From assembly GCF_001563475.1 (NCBI RefSeq), contig NZ_LPUT01000001.1, positions 534,306-598,305 of the forward strand: a stretch of 64,000 nt of DNA, read 5' to 3'. Of this stretch, positions 28,999 through 37,781 are shown in pieces. How positions within the stretch are numbered: the stretch's first letter is position 1; the number at the start of each line of letters is the position of its first letter. The DNA is from Sporosarcina sp. HYO08 (GTDB lineage: Bacteria > Bacillota > Bacilli > Bacillales_A > Planococcaceae). A program made the position numbers and the translations under genes. A model generated the notes under the pieces. It saw only the letters and a program-made list of their open reading frames with translations, did not search any database and was not told the origin of the DNA.

Positions 28999-30183
28999 AT
29001 GCTATCGAATCGCAAAGTGCAGACAAGAGTCATTTTACATTTGGATATGAACAGTTTTTTTGCATCGGTCGAGCAGGCGCATGATCCTTCTTTAAAAGGA
29101 ATCCCGATGGCGGTTGCGGGAAATCCGAAACAACGGCGCGGCATTTTGGTCACTTGCTCCTACGAAGCACGGGCGCTTGGCATTTACACAACGATGACGG
29201 TCGGGGAAGCGAAACGGCTTTGTCCGGATCTTGTCATCGTCCCGCCGGATTTTGACAAGTATCGAACCGCGTCTGCTGCTGTTTTCACTTTATTGCGCTC
29301 GTACACGGACCTTGTAGAACCTGTTTCAATCGATGAAGCGTATATTGATATTACTAATATTGGCGGTTTAACGAATGCGGTCGATATCGCGAAAAATATG
29401 CAGCAGCGGATTTATAACGAACTTGATTTACCTTGCTCCATTGGGATCGCGCCGAACAAGTTTCTCGCCAAAACGGCTTCTGATATGAAAAAGCCAATGG
29501 GTATTACGATTTTGCGTAAACGGGAAGTGCCATCGAAACTTTGGCCGCTGCCGGTCATAGAGATGCATGGTGTTGGGAAAAGCACGGAGCAAAAGCTGAA
29601 CGAACTTGGTATTTATACAATTGGCGAGTTGGCGCAGTCAGAAGAATTGATCGTCAAAGCATTACTTGGTAAAAATGGACAGCGTCTAAGGAAACGGGCA
29701 AACGGCATCGACTATCGTCCCGTCGATCCCGAAGCGGCAGCTGAAATGAAAAGCGTTGGCAGTTCAACAACTTTACCAGTCGATGAAACAGAAATGGCAG
29801 GCTGTTTAACGGTGTTAAAAGGGCTGGCGGAAAAAGTTGCGGGGCGGCTCGAACAAAGACAGCTCGCCGGTTCCGTTGTCATGATTCAAATACGTTCGGC
29901 CGATTGGCGCAATCATACACGAAGCCGGACTGTATTAAATCCAATCTATCAAGCACAAGATATTTACAGTGTCGCTTCCGAATTATTCAAACACCATTGG
30001 GATGAAGAACCCGTTCGGCTCCTTGGGATCACGGTCTCCAATGTCATTCCGGTGAATGAAATATTCGAACAGCTGTCGATCGATAATTTCGAGCAACATG
30101 CCAAAGAGGAACAACTAGACAATTTGGTTTCACAATTAGAGAAAAAGTTTGGGCTTGGGTCCGTCAAACGAGGCAAACTTTGA
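28999..30183 (+). CDS. dinB: DNA polymerase IV (Y family)
   Basis: A translesion polymerase of 394 residues. The metal-binding HLDMNSFFASVE near residue 14 and SIDEAYIDIT near 112 hold the catalytic Asp/Glu residues. The PAD/little-finger domain is C-terminal. No beta-clamp motif was identified with confidence, though the C-terminal tail is basic. The start ATG follows AGGAAGGAC. It corresponds to B. subtilis yqjH and lies directly before rnz, as there. Confidence 0.94.
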   Translation: MLSNRKVQTRVILHLDMNSFFASVEQAHDPSLKGIPMAVAGNPKQRRGILVTCSYEARALGIYTTMTVGEAKRLCPDLVIVPPDFDKYRTASAAVFTLLRSYTDLVEPVSIDEAYIDITNIGGLTNAVDIAKNMQQRIYNELDLPCSIGIAPNKFLAKTASDMKKPMGITILRKREVPSKLWPLPVIEMHGVGKSTEQKLNELGIYTIGELAQSEELIVKALLGKNGQRLRKRANGIDYRPVDPEAAAEMKSVGSSTTLPVDETEMAGCLTVLKGLAEKVAGRLEQRQLAGSVVMIQIRSADWRNHTRSRTVLNPIYQAQDIYSVASELFKHHWDEEPVRLLGITVSNVIPVNEIFEQLSIDNFEQHAKEEQLDNLVSQLEKKFGLGSVKRGKL

Positions 30184-30200
30184 AAGGATGGTAGGTTGTT

Positions 30201-31148
30201 ATGGAACTGCAATTTTTAGGAACTGGTGCAGGTATGCCGTCCAAAATGCGCAACACTTCGGCTGTTGTTTTAAATTTAGCCGCAGAAGGAGAAGGGTATT
30301 GGCTTTTCGACTGCGGGGAAGCAACGCAGCATCAAATTTTACATACATCGTTAAAACCACGAAAGGTTAGCAAAATCTTCATTACCCATTTACATGGCGA
30401 CCATATTTTTGGTTTGCCGGGGTTGATTGGCTCTCGTTCTTTCCTTGGCGGGGAGGAAAAGCTTGAGATTTATGGGCCAGTCGGACTGAAAGAATGGCTG
30501 CTCACAACACTTCGGATTACAAAAACCCATTTGAACTATACGCTCACCATCCATGAGATTGGGGAAGGAACTATTTTTGAAGACGACAACTTCCGTGTCA
30601 CTGCGAAGAACTTAGCGCACGTCTTACCTTGCCTTGGCTATCGAATCGAACAAAAACCGCTGCCCGGTAAATTACTCATCGATCGTGTCCATGAACTCGG
30701 TGTGCCGAAAGGTCCGCTGCTTAAACAGTTAAAAGACGGACAGGACGTTACGTTGGAAGATGGGCGGTTGATCCAAAGTAAAGACGTTACCGGGGAACCG
30801 CAAAAAGGGTTTACCGTCGCGATTTTAGGAGATACAAGCTACTGCGCCGCGGCCGTTGAATTAGCAAGTGGTGCAGATATCCTCGTCCATGAGGCAACAT
30901 TTGATAATGAAACAGGAAATCTTGCGAAGGAATTCGGTCATTCCACAATCGGAGATGCAGCAACTGTTGCGAAAAAAGCCGATGTCAAAACGTTAATCGC
31001 CAATCATATTAGCGCCCGCTTTTTACCAAGTGACGTGGCAAACTTAAAAAAACAGGGACGAGCGATTTTCCCAACGCTTTATATTGCGGAAGACTTCGCA
31101 AGATTTGAATGGAAAAATGGGGAAGTGATTCGGGCTGATGACGATTGA
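30201..31148 (+). CDS. rnz: Ribonuclease Z (tRNA 3'-endonuclease)
   Basis: It cuts pre-tRNA 3' ends that lack encoded CCA. It is a metallo-beta-lactamase fold of 315 residues with the zinc motif THLHGDHIFGLPG near residues 60-72, HVLPCLGY, GDTSYC and the final His in ANHISARF. The length is typical. It is 17 bp after dinB with an AAAGGATGG site, and a terminator follows. Confidence 0.96.
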   Translation: MELQFLGTGAGMPSKMRNTSAVVLNLAAEGEGYWLFDCGEATQHQILHTSLKPRKVSKIFITHLHGDHIFGLPGLIGSRSFLGGEEKLEIYGPVGLKEWLLTTLRITKTHLNYTLTIHEIGEGTIFEDDNFRVTAKNLAHVLPCLGYRIEQKPLPGKLLIDRVHELGVPKGPLLKQLKDGQDVTLEDGRLIQSKDVTGEPQKGFTVAILGDTSYCAAAVELASGADILVHEATFDNETGNLAKEFGHSTIGDAATVAKKADVKTLIANHISARFLPSDVANLKKQGRAIFPTLYIAEDFARFEWKNGEVIRADDD

Positions 31149-31164
31149 ATCGCTATAGAAGATT

Positions 31165-31195
31165 GAGCTCTCACAAAAAGGTGGGAGCTTTTTAT
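31165..31195 (+). terminator. Terminator after rnz
   Basis: AGCTCTCAC pairs, with one G-T, with GTGGGAGCT around AAAAAG, then a T-run. Confidence 0.8.
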
Positions 31196-31352
31196 ATTTT
31201 CAAAAGGAGTTTTGGTAGGGCAACACGAATGTTTTCATAATGGCATGATGAATTATCAGATGATTAAGACTTAAATATGCTAAGCTTTTAATATACTGAT
31301 ATTATACTCTTCACTGATTAACCAAAAACCTATCGAAAGGAGTGTACAGGAT

Positions 31353-32459
31353 ATGGAAATGATAAAACAAGAAATCATTCATCTCATTGAAAAAATGTCC
31401 GATGAATCGATCGAAGAAACAAAACAACAAGTGGATCAGCTATTTGAATTCATCAAGTTATCCCATTCGATTTGGGGCACTGTACCGGATATTGTAAAGC
31501 CAAGCGAAACGGTAGAGACAGAAACTTCTAGTGAAACGATGACTACTTTGCAAGATTCTTCACAAAAAATAATAGCGACAGCTGTCACCAATGAATCGAA
31601 TGCCGAGCTTGGCGTGCCACTTGATCGTAAACTAAAAGGCGGTATTTTGAAAGGGAAAAACGGCGATGTCTTTATCCCTGAAAAACTTATTCGAACGCAT
31701 GGTTTTGTACACGGCGATTATATTGAAGCGATCGGCGACGATCCCCATAATTTATATTTCATTAAACGAAGGGAGAGCACAACTGCACATGAATGCAATC
31801 GAGTAGAATTATCTTATTGTCTATTATCAACGACTTCTGACGGCTATTTAGTCGCAAATCAAAGGATTATGGATGGTAAAATCCAAACGATTAAACTCGA
31901 CGGCGAAACGCCTTATCAATTTTTAATTAAAGACAATGAAATCCAAAGTTATCAACTACAACAAGGCAGCGTCGTAGCGATCGCTTATTTCCGCAATAAT
32001 CCGAGCAGCTACCGCGTCGTTTGGCAATACCCCGATTATACCGATGAACTCGCAACACAGACCCCAAAACCTTCAAGTTATTACAAAGAATCAAGTAACC
32101 ATAAGGAAAATAAATGGAATATTGCGGAAGAGCAACTATTAAAAGATAAGAACATTGTCATTGTTGGTGCAGATTTCAGATCTTCCGACTTCATCGCGCT
32201 CGCAGACGAAGCAGATTTCACCATTCATACATTAAGCGGTGATGAGAATCGATCGCGGTTTGAAGCAGCTGTTCGCAACGTCGATCTCATTATTTCCGCA
32301 AGTGCCCATTCCTCTCACCGAAGCAGCAAAATCGCAAAAGACTATGCGAAAAAATACAACATCCCATTTCGTGCTGCACCAACAAGTCAATCATCAATCA
32401 AAAAAGCCATTGTGCATGGGATTAAAGAATCGTATATTCCTTTTCATTCGTTTTTTTGA
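31353..32459 (+). CDS. DUF2325 domain protein
   Basis: A 368-residue cytoplasmic protein. The N-terminal 60 residues are helical and acidic. A mid-part (about 80-230) has alternating beta-rich sequence. The C-terminal 100 residues (KNIVIVGADFRSSDFIALADEA through SIKKAIVHGIKESY) match the Rossmann-like DUF2325 pattern found in Bacillales. Function is unknown. The start ATG follows GAAAGGAGTG. It is monocistronic, with a promoter region probably in the 200 bp upstream. Confidence 0.75.
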   Translation: MEMIKQEIIHLIEKMSDESIEETKQQVDQLFEFIKLSHSIWGTVPDIVKPSETVETETSSETMTTLQDSSQKIIATAVTNESNAELGVPLDRKLKGGILKGKNGDVFIPEKLIRTHGFVHGDYIEAIGDDPHNLYFIKRRESTTAHECNRVELSYCLLSTTSDGYLVANQRIMDGKIQTIKLDGETPYQFLIKDNEIQSYQLQQGSVVAIAYFRNNPSSYRVVWQYPDYTDELATQTPKPSSYYKESSNHKENKWNIAEEQLLKDKNIVIVGADFRSSDFIALADEADFTIHTLSGDENRSRFEAAVRNVDLIISASAHSSHRSSKIAKDYAKKYNIPFRAAPTSQSSIKKAIVHGIKESYIPFHSFF

Positions 32460-32488
32460 ATAATGAATAAAAATATTTATATGAGGCT

Positions 32489-32509
32489 GTTCTAGAAGTG
32501 CCTGGCGCT
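32489..32509 (+). repeat. Copy of the TTCTAGAAGTGCCTGGC repeat
   Basis: GTTCTAGAAGTGCCTGGCGCT matches the left arm of the repeat at 5117-5140. Only one arm is present here, in the gap after the DUF2325 gene. Confidence 0.65.
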
Positions 32510-32542
32510 ACGATATATCGAGAAAGCTGTTAGGTGATTAAC

Positions 32543-32926
32543 TTGCAGAATTATGAGTTATTGAAAGTGGCAAAAGATGTGGAGGGTGGGTATTGTAAAG
32601 TTAAACTCAACCTGTCTGATGGCCCCATTATCATTCGTTGGGGCTTGGATGAATATACCTACGAAAACATGAAGAAAACAGTTTCAAGAAATTATTTTGA
32701 TTCATTAGCGAAACAGTATCGATTTGAATTACTGCCGTATGAAACGGCCATTCTGGATGCCGAACAATGGACAGTTTTTAAAGCGCATATTCGATGTGTA
32801 CAAGGGGATCGGGCATGCAGAATTGACTTTCCCTGCTCCGAAACATTTGCGGGTAATTTGCGGTGGATCCGAACGGAAGTGACTTCGATCAATGATTTGC
32901 AGCATTTGGAGTGGGGATTGGAATAA
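32543..32926 (+). CDS. Hypothetical protein, 127 residues
   Basis: A soluble protein with no signal peptide or recognised motif. It reads like a small alpha/beta protein and ends NDLQHLEWGLE. TTG at 32543 has AGGTGA 6 nt upstream and is preferred over the in-frame GTG at 32534. It carries several Cys residues (GYCKVKL, IRCVQGDRACRIDFPCS). No function is proposed. Confidence 0.6.
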   Translation: MQNYELLKVAKDVEGGYCKVKLNLSDGPIIIRWGLDEYTYENMKKTVSRNYFDSLAKQYRFELLPYETAILDAEQWTVFKAHIRCVQGDRACRIDFPCSETFAGNLRWIRTEVTSINDLQHLEWGLE

Positions 32927-33217
32927 TGGTTGTTTTATTCGGTAAGCTTGTACTGCAATAATCTTCCCCATCTGATTATTCTACTTGAAGGAGTCGATTG
33001 AAATACAACTACTAAAAGAATATCATATGAGGTTAACAATAGGTGTTTTATTGTCATTGACATTCTTGTCAACGCCGTTCATAGTGAGGATGAATGTATG
33101 ACATATTACAGTAACAGTAGATAAGTTGTTATTCGACTTATAATTAACGGACGCTTTACTGAAACAACAGTAATGCTTTTCTTATTGTGCTAATGGAGCA
33201 GATTATGGAGGAGAGAA
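32927..33217. other. Intergenic region with minor hydrophobic frame
   Basis: No convincing gene. A frame at about 33027-33101 could encode a 24-residue hydrophobic peptide beginning MRLTIGVLLS, but it lacks a well-placed ribosome site. The right end carries a short repeat (33150-33201). Confidence 0.4.
33150..33201 (+). repeat. Direct repeat copy 1 flanking the 48-residue gene
   Basis: The layout is hairpin-like GCTTTACT...AGTAATGC, then TTTTCTTATTG, then CTAATGGAGCAG. It aligns with the copy at 33367-33421. Confidence 0.6.
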
Positions 33218-33364
33218 ATGGCAAGGTTTATTGATGATTTAGCCGGAGCTATCTACGATTTCTTTAAGTTTATTTTTACGAGTATTTGTTATCTTGTTGC
33301 TGGGATGTTAATTGTCGGAGTCCCACTCTACCTAATTGCTTTAGTATTTAGTATGTTCCACTAA
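33218..33364 (+). CDS. Small membrane protein, 48 residues
   Basis: It begins MARFIDDLAGAIYDFFKF and has one or two hydrophobic stretches (about residues 15-46). GGAGGAG lies 6-8 nt before the ATG. Function is unknown. It is flanked on both sides by related short repeats and followed by a hairpin. Confidence 0.65.
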   Translation: MARFIDDLAGAIYDFFKFIFTSICYLVAGMLIVGVPLYLIALVFSMFH

Positions 33365-33366
33365 CG

Positions 33367-33421
33367 TGATGCTTTACTTCAAGAAGGAGTAAAGCCATTT
33401 TCTTATTGAACTAAAGGGGCA
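33367..33421 (+). repeat. Direct repeat copy 2 with terminator-like hairpin
   Basis: GCTTTACT pairs with AGTAAAGC in a hairpin and is followed by CATTTTCTTATTGAACTAAAGGGGCAG. The tail matches copy 1, with substitutions. The hairpin may terminate the 48-residue gene. Confidence 0.6.
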
Positions 33422-33474
33422 GGATAATTGAATGAAATTTGGAAAGAGTACACCTTGAAAAAAGGTGTGAAATA

Positions 33475-34092
33475 ATGAGGAAAATAATCATTGTTATTCT
33501 GCTTATGTTCATTTCTATTGTTCCTGTTTGGAACGCAACTACTCGTTCTATAAAATCAGCTGAAGATCCATTAGAAGTCTTTGGGCACCAAGAATTATCA
33601 ATAAAGCAAGCAATTGATTTAGCTTATCCTTCTGCTTTGGAATGGAATGAAAACGCTCAATTATTACAGGGAGTTAATATAGACAGAGATAAGCCTGGGA
33701 AAGCAATTGGGGGCAATGGTAAAAGAAAATACTGGAATATTGATTTTGGGGTGCCTGATACCAATAAAATATTTTTAGTCACGATCTACGAGGGGGAAAT
33801 TGTTGAAGCAAAGGATGTAACCGGGGAAGGTGATTCTCCTTATCCCGCAGAAGAGTTTATAAAGTTGGAAGATATTAACTACGACTCTCCTCAATTAATC
33901 AAAAAAGCAATAGAATTAGGTGATATTCATCCAGGTAAAGATTGGGCAAAAGGCTATAATTTTATGATTAGAAGAGATCCAGAGACAAAAATCACCCTGA
34001 TATTAGTAATCGGTTGGAATGCCGATAAAGAAAAAATGGTAGCGGTTTATTTTAATGCTACAAATGGAAAGCATCTTGTAACATCAAAATAA
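33475..34092 (+). CDS. Secreted protein, possibly PepSY-like
   Basis: A 205-residue protein with an N-terminal signal sequence (MRKIIIVILLMFISIVPVW). The mature part has two regions resembling PepSY repeats, each ending in a pattern like VYFNATNGKHLV. This is a tentative assignment. ATG at 33475 follows AAAAGGTGTGA; the in-frame start at 33439 would put 12 charged residues before the signal. Function is unknown. Confidence 0.65.
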   Translation: MRKIIIVILLMFISIVPVWNATTRSIKSAEDPLEVFGHQELSIKQAIDLAYPSALEWNENAQLLQGVNIDRDKPGKAIGGNGKRKYWNIDFGVPDTNKIFLVTIYEGEIVEAKDVTGEGDSPYPAEEFIKLEDINYDSPQLIKKAIELGDIHPGKDWAKGYNFMIRRDPETKITLILVIGWNADKEKMVAVYFNATNGKHLVTSK

Positions 34093-34109
34093 AAGGAGAG
34101 GCGGTAGTT

Positions 34110-34268
34110 TTATCCGAAACAGCTATTCAATTGTTAACTCAAAAGTTTGGCAAGGTGCCGCAAGACATTAAAGATGGTATTTTAACTGTAGACAACGTTA
34201 CTTTAAAAATTTTGCTTTTTAATATTTTTAGGTATGAGGATATTGAGGATGTTAGAAAATACATCTAA
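34110..34268 (+). pseudogene. DUF4351-like C-terminal fragment
   Basis: An open frame with no start codon encodes LSETAIQLLTQKFGKVPQDI and onward for about 52 residues. This resembles the DUF4351 tail of Rpn/PD-(D/E)XK transposase-like nucleases. An AAAGGAGAGG element precedes it but no ATG/GTG/TTG follows at the right distance. It is probably a gene remnant. Confidence 0.4.
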
Positions 34269-34383
34269 ATGGCGGAAGCGGTGACGCCAAAGAAATGTGC
34301 CCCTTGATCGATGATTCGGTCTGGGGGCTGTTTTTGTTTGAGTGACCCACAAGATTTTTTCTTTACAACCGAAATACTTATTG

Positions 34384-34399
34384 CTAACATGAGTGTTAG
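34384..34399. promoter_or_regulatory. Possible TetR-type operator before the exporter genes
   Basis: CTAAC-ATGAGT-GTTAG is an inverted repeat. A related half-site, GCTAATACTCAT, lies at 34440-34451, just before the exporter ribosome site. The TetR gene at 37000 is the obvious candidate ligand-responsive repressor. Confidence 0.45.
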
Positions 34400-34470
34400 T
34401 GGTAACTTACAATTGAGGTGGCGATATAGGTTAGTTATTGCTAATACTCATATACGAGGGGGAAGGGCAT

Positions 34471-35586
34471 GTGTTAAAAAGGCTTGCAAGTTTATTGCAA
34501 AAGTTTCCGATGAAGTCAATCTTTATTACCGTAATTGTCATCATTTTATTGGCAAGCGGGGTTAGGAATGTACGGATGGCGACAGGGAACGATACGTTAG
34601 TGAATAGCAGCACAGACGTTTACAAAGATAATGTTATGCTAGAAAAAGAGTTTGGCGGGGAATCGATCATTGTGCTTTATGAGTCGGATCAGTTACTGAC
34701 GCCTGAAAATTTGGCGCACATGAAAGGGTTGGAGAATGCCCTAAAAACAAATGATTCAATTTACAGTATTGTAAGTCCCGTCACACTTGTGGAAGAAATT
34801 GCATCGAAGCAAGCAGTGCAATTTGGGGAAGGGATCGAAGAAATCAGAGACGGCTTAGATACAATGGGGAGTAAATTAACAGAGATGGGTGAAAATCTCC
34901 AACGTAATCCGGGGCTTGAAATCCCGCAGCAAGAAAGCTTGAAGCAGCCCGGCCTCGCAGAGGCAGAACTTCCAAAAATGGGCGGGAAGTTACAAACGAT
35001 TAGTGAAAATATGCACATGACCCACGGGTACTCAGACATCATGACACCTGGTTTACCAACGAAACAAGCAACGCTCGACAATATCGTCTACGATGAGGGC
35101 AAACTTCGACCGATGTTTGAAGAAGTGATTGTGGACGACCGGCATATGCTCATGATGATTCGCTTTAAAGGAAATACGGCGGATGCTGGGAAAAGTGAAG
35201 TGGTAGCGACGATCAATGACTATTTACATGCAGAAAAGATTGACACAGCAAAAATAATCGTATCGGGTAAACCTGTACTGGACAATGCGATTCGTTCCTC
35301 CATGCAAGACAGTATGAAAAAGATGCTCGTTCTTGCCTTAACGTTTATGGTCATTGTTTTATTTTTAGTCTTCAATGTTAGTTGGCGCTTGCTATCTTTA
35401 GCGACTGTCTTAGTTGCGGTCATTGCGACAATTGGCACAATGGGCTGGCTCAATATCCCGATTACAATGGTTTCGATGGCCGTATTCCCAATTTTAATCG
35501 GACTTGGCATCGATTACGGCATTCAATTTCAAAACCGTTACAACGAAGAGATGACTGGTGAGGAGGCTAACAATGACGAATTTTAA
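34471..35586 (+). CDS. MmpL/RND-family exporter, N-terminal part (split gene)
   Basis: 371 residues covering the first transmembrane helix (about 12-32), the large extracytoplasmic loop and the next helices (MLVLALTFMVIVLFLVF to GIDYGIQFQNRYNEEM). This matches the first half of an RND lipid or drug exporter up to the cytoplasmic loop before TM5. The frame stops at TAA (35584), and the rest continues in the +1 frame from 35573. GTG at 34471 after GAGGGGGAAG is the likely start. With the downstream part it would make about 838 residues, the usual size. Confidence 0.8.
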   Translation: MLKRLASLLQKFPMKSIFITVIVIILLASGVRNVRMATGNDTLVNSSTDVYKDNVMLEKEFGGESIIVLYESDQLLTPENLAHMKGLENALKTNDSIYSIVSPVTLVEEIASKQAVQFGEGIEEIRDGLDTMGSKLTEMGENLQRNPGLEIPQQESLKQPGLAEAELPKMGGKLQTISENMHMTHGYSDIMTPGLPTKQATLDNIVYDEGKLRPMFEEVIVDDRHMLMMIRFKGNTADAGKSEVVATINDYLHAEKIDTAKIIVSGKPVLDNAIRSSMQDSMKKMLVLALTFMVIVLFLVFNVSWRLLSLATVLVAVIATIGTMGWLNIPITMVSMAVFPILIGLGIDYGIQFQNRYNEEMTGEEANNDEF

Positions 35587-36973
35587 CAACGCTCGTGATC
35601 GAGCGAAAAAAAGTTTAGCAGTAACGATTCAAAAAATGGTACCGGCTATTTTCACTGCGATGGTTGCAACGGTTTTAGGATTCATTGCCCTTTCCACATC
35701 GCCTGTGCCGATGATCCAAGATTTCGGGAAAATGTTAACAGTCGGGATGGTTATTAGTTTTCTATTCGCGCTGTTTCTCTTGTTACCCATTCTTTTCGTT
35801 CGCGATCACTTTTTTTCAACAAAGAAAAAAGGGCAGGCGAAACGAAAAAAGGCTAAACGAGTCATTGCTATTGATCGTTTTCTAGAATGGTTTACGAAAA
35901 AAACACTTGTCTTTAGGTGGGGGATTATCCTTTTAGCCTTTGCGGCTGCGGCATTTGGTATTTTTGTAGATTTAGATGCGAAAGTACAAACAGATGTAGA
36001 AACTTTTATGCCGCAAGATTCTAAAGAACTGGCAGACATTCATAAGCTACGCGATATTTTAGGGTCGACGGATCAAGTTTCCCTTGTCTACGAAGGTGAG
36101 GACGTTCTTTCCGATGCGTCTCTCGTATGGATTGATCAAATGACAAAGACCTTGCCGACAGAATTTCCAGAAGTCGTTGTCGATACAAAGTCGATGACAG
36201 GTATTCTGAAGAAAATGAATGAAGGTGAGCTCCCAAGCGGCGATGAGGCCCGTGAACAATTTTCTGAACTGCCGGAAGACCAAGCAAAGCTTTTTGTGAA
36301 TCAAGATCATTCAAAAGGGGTCATTACGGTCAGCATCAAACATTTAGAAGCAGCGGATCTTGAAAAGTTTTTAGGGGAATTGAATCATTACTTGAAGAAA
36401 CACGCGATCGATGAACTGGATACAACCGTAACAGGCAAAGCGGTGCTAGATGTGGAGATGATCCATGGATTAGTGAGTGGAAGATATCAAATGACGTTGC
36501 TCGGGGCTGCTTTTGTGTTTTTAGGGTTACTCCTTTTATACAGACATCCAGTAAAAGCAATGATCCCGTTATTGCCGATCCTTTTCATTGTCGGTTGGTC
36601 GGGTGCGATCATGTATGCTCTTGGGATTAGTTACACGCCGCTTACTGCTACACTAGGTGCACTCATTATTGGAGTTGGCACAGAATTTACGATTTTAATC
36701 ATGGAGCGCTATTTTGAAGAGCGGGAAAAAGGACATCCGAAAGAGCAGGCAATACAAATGACGAATCGAACGATTGGTAAAGCGATCTTTGCAACGGCAC
36801 TCACAAGCATTGGAGGATTTAGCGCATTAGTTGCTTCCGATTTTATCATTTTAAGAGATTTTGGTTTGATGACTTTGATCAATATTTCACTTGCACTGTT
36901 TTCTACAATTGTCGTACTGCCACCCATTTTGATTATTTTAGATCGATATGTGAAAATGAAACAGACGACATAA
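35573..36973 (+). CDS. MmpL/RND-family exporter, C-terminal part (split gene)
   Basis: 466 residues supply TM5-TM6 of the first half (VPAIFTAMVATVLGFIAL; FGKMLTVGMVISFLFALFLL) and the whole second RND half, with its own loop and six helices. ATG at 35573 has a perfect AGGAGG 6 nt upstream, inside the end of the first frame, so it may be translated as a separate coupled subunit. The alternative is one polypeptide made by +1 slippage at GAA TTT TAA C, or a true frameshift mutation in the T-run. The break lies in a cytoplasmic loop. Confidence 0.8.
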   Translation: MTNFNNARDRAKKSLAVTIQKMVPAIFTAMVATVLGFIALSTSPVPMIQDFGKMLTVGMVISFLFALFLLLPILFVRDHFFSTKKKGQAKRKKAKRVIAIDRFLEWFTKKTLVFRWGIILLAFAAAAFGIFVDLDAKVQTDVETFMPQDSKELADIHKLRDILGSTDQVSLVYEGEDVLSDASLVWIDQMTKTLPTEFPEVVVDTKSMTGILKKMNEGELPSGDEAREQFSELPEDQAKLFVNQDHSKGVITVSIKHLEAADLEKFLGELNHYLKKHAIDELDTTVTGKAVLDVEMIHGLVSGRYQMTLLGAAFVFLGLLLLYRHPVKAMIPLLPILFIVGWSGAIMYALGISYTPLTATLGALIIGVGTEFTILIMERYFEEREKGHPKEQAIQMTNRTIGKAIFATALTSIGGFSALVASDFIILRDFGLMTLINISLALFSTIVVLPPILIILDRYVKMKQTT

Positions 36974-36999
36974 TTTAATCATAGTGGCGGTGATGAAAG

Positions 37000-37566
37000 T
37001 TGCGAAATGTAACCGAACGAATATTTCAAGGTGCAATTTCAGTTTTTATAAAAAAAGGATTGCAGGCAACAACACAAGAAGTTGCGAAAGAAGCAGGCGT
37101 TGCGGAAGTGACGTTGTATCGGAGGTATTCGACAAAGGAAAATCTTTTTATTACAGTCATTAAAAACGTTCTGGAAAAAAAGTTTGACTCCCATGTGCTG
37201 GAAATGGCAAAAGAGAAAGATACGGAACTGTTTTTCATGAAAATTATTGAAGATCGGCTAGAATTGTTATCCAAGAATTCCGATTTGGTGAAGATGCTTT
37301 TGTCTGAAAGTTTAAGGGGAAATCTTGTCGATGAAATTAACTTGCCGGAAATAATTTTCACAAGCTTAAAAAAAGGATTGGACGTTCATTTTGAACTGAA
37401 AAATCAGCAAGTCGATACCGATTTTTGTGCAAGACAGTTGGGCGGGATTTTTCTCAGTACTGTCATTTTGCCGAACGAACAATCATTTAATGAGTTAACG
37501 GCAGAAGCGAAAAAGGACATTGCGAGGAAGCATGCCAAAACAGTGTTTGCGGCGATCGATGGGTAA
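37000..37566 (+). CDS. TetR/AcrR family transcriptional regulator
   Basis: 188 residues with an N-terminal HTH (GLQATTQEVAKEAGVAEVTLYRRYSTKE, about 20-47) and a helical ligand domain. The TTG start follows GGCGGTGATGAA, 26 bp after the exporter gene, so it is probably co-transcribed and self-regulating. It most likely represses the MmpL-type exporter through the repeats near 34384. Ligand unknown. Confidence 0.88.
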   Translation: MRNVTERIFQGAISVFIKKGLQATTQEVAKEAGVAEVTLYRRYSTKENLFITVIKNVLEKKFDSHVLEMAKEKDTELFFMKIIEDRLELLSKNSDLVKMLLSESLRGNLVDEINLPEIIFTSLKKGLDVHFELKNQQVDTDFCARQLGGIFLSTVILPNEQSFNELTAEAKKDIARKHAKTVFAAIDG

Positions 37567-37599
37567 CTAGCACGAGTCACAAAAATGTATAGCAACTAT

Positions 37600-37637
37600 A
37601 AAGAGCGAGCCGTGCCTATTTACTGTTCGCTCTTTTA
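37600..37637 (+). terminator. Terminator after the TetR gene
   Basis: AAGAGCGA (37601-37608) pairs with TCGCTCTT (37627-37634), followed by T residues. Confidence 0.75.
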
Positions 37638-37730
37638 CTTTTCACAAAGCTTCTTCAACTGTCTTTTTTCAAGTCCAGACTCAGTATGGTTCGATTTTAG
37701 AATCATACTTTTTATTTTTTCATAATAAGT

Positions 37731-37756
37731 GTTAACTTTTTTGTTTGTTAAGGGTC
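37731..37756 (+). promoter_or_regulatory. Possible ECF-type promoter
   Basis: GTTAAC (37731-37736) and GGTC (37753-37756) are spaced by 16 bp, similar to the AAC-N16-CGTC pattern of ECF promoters. ECF sigma genes are often self-transcribed. Weak evidence. Confidence 0.3.
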
Positions 37757-37781
37757 TTATAACTGAATGGGAGGTGTGTAA

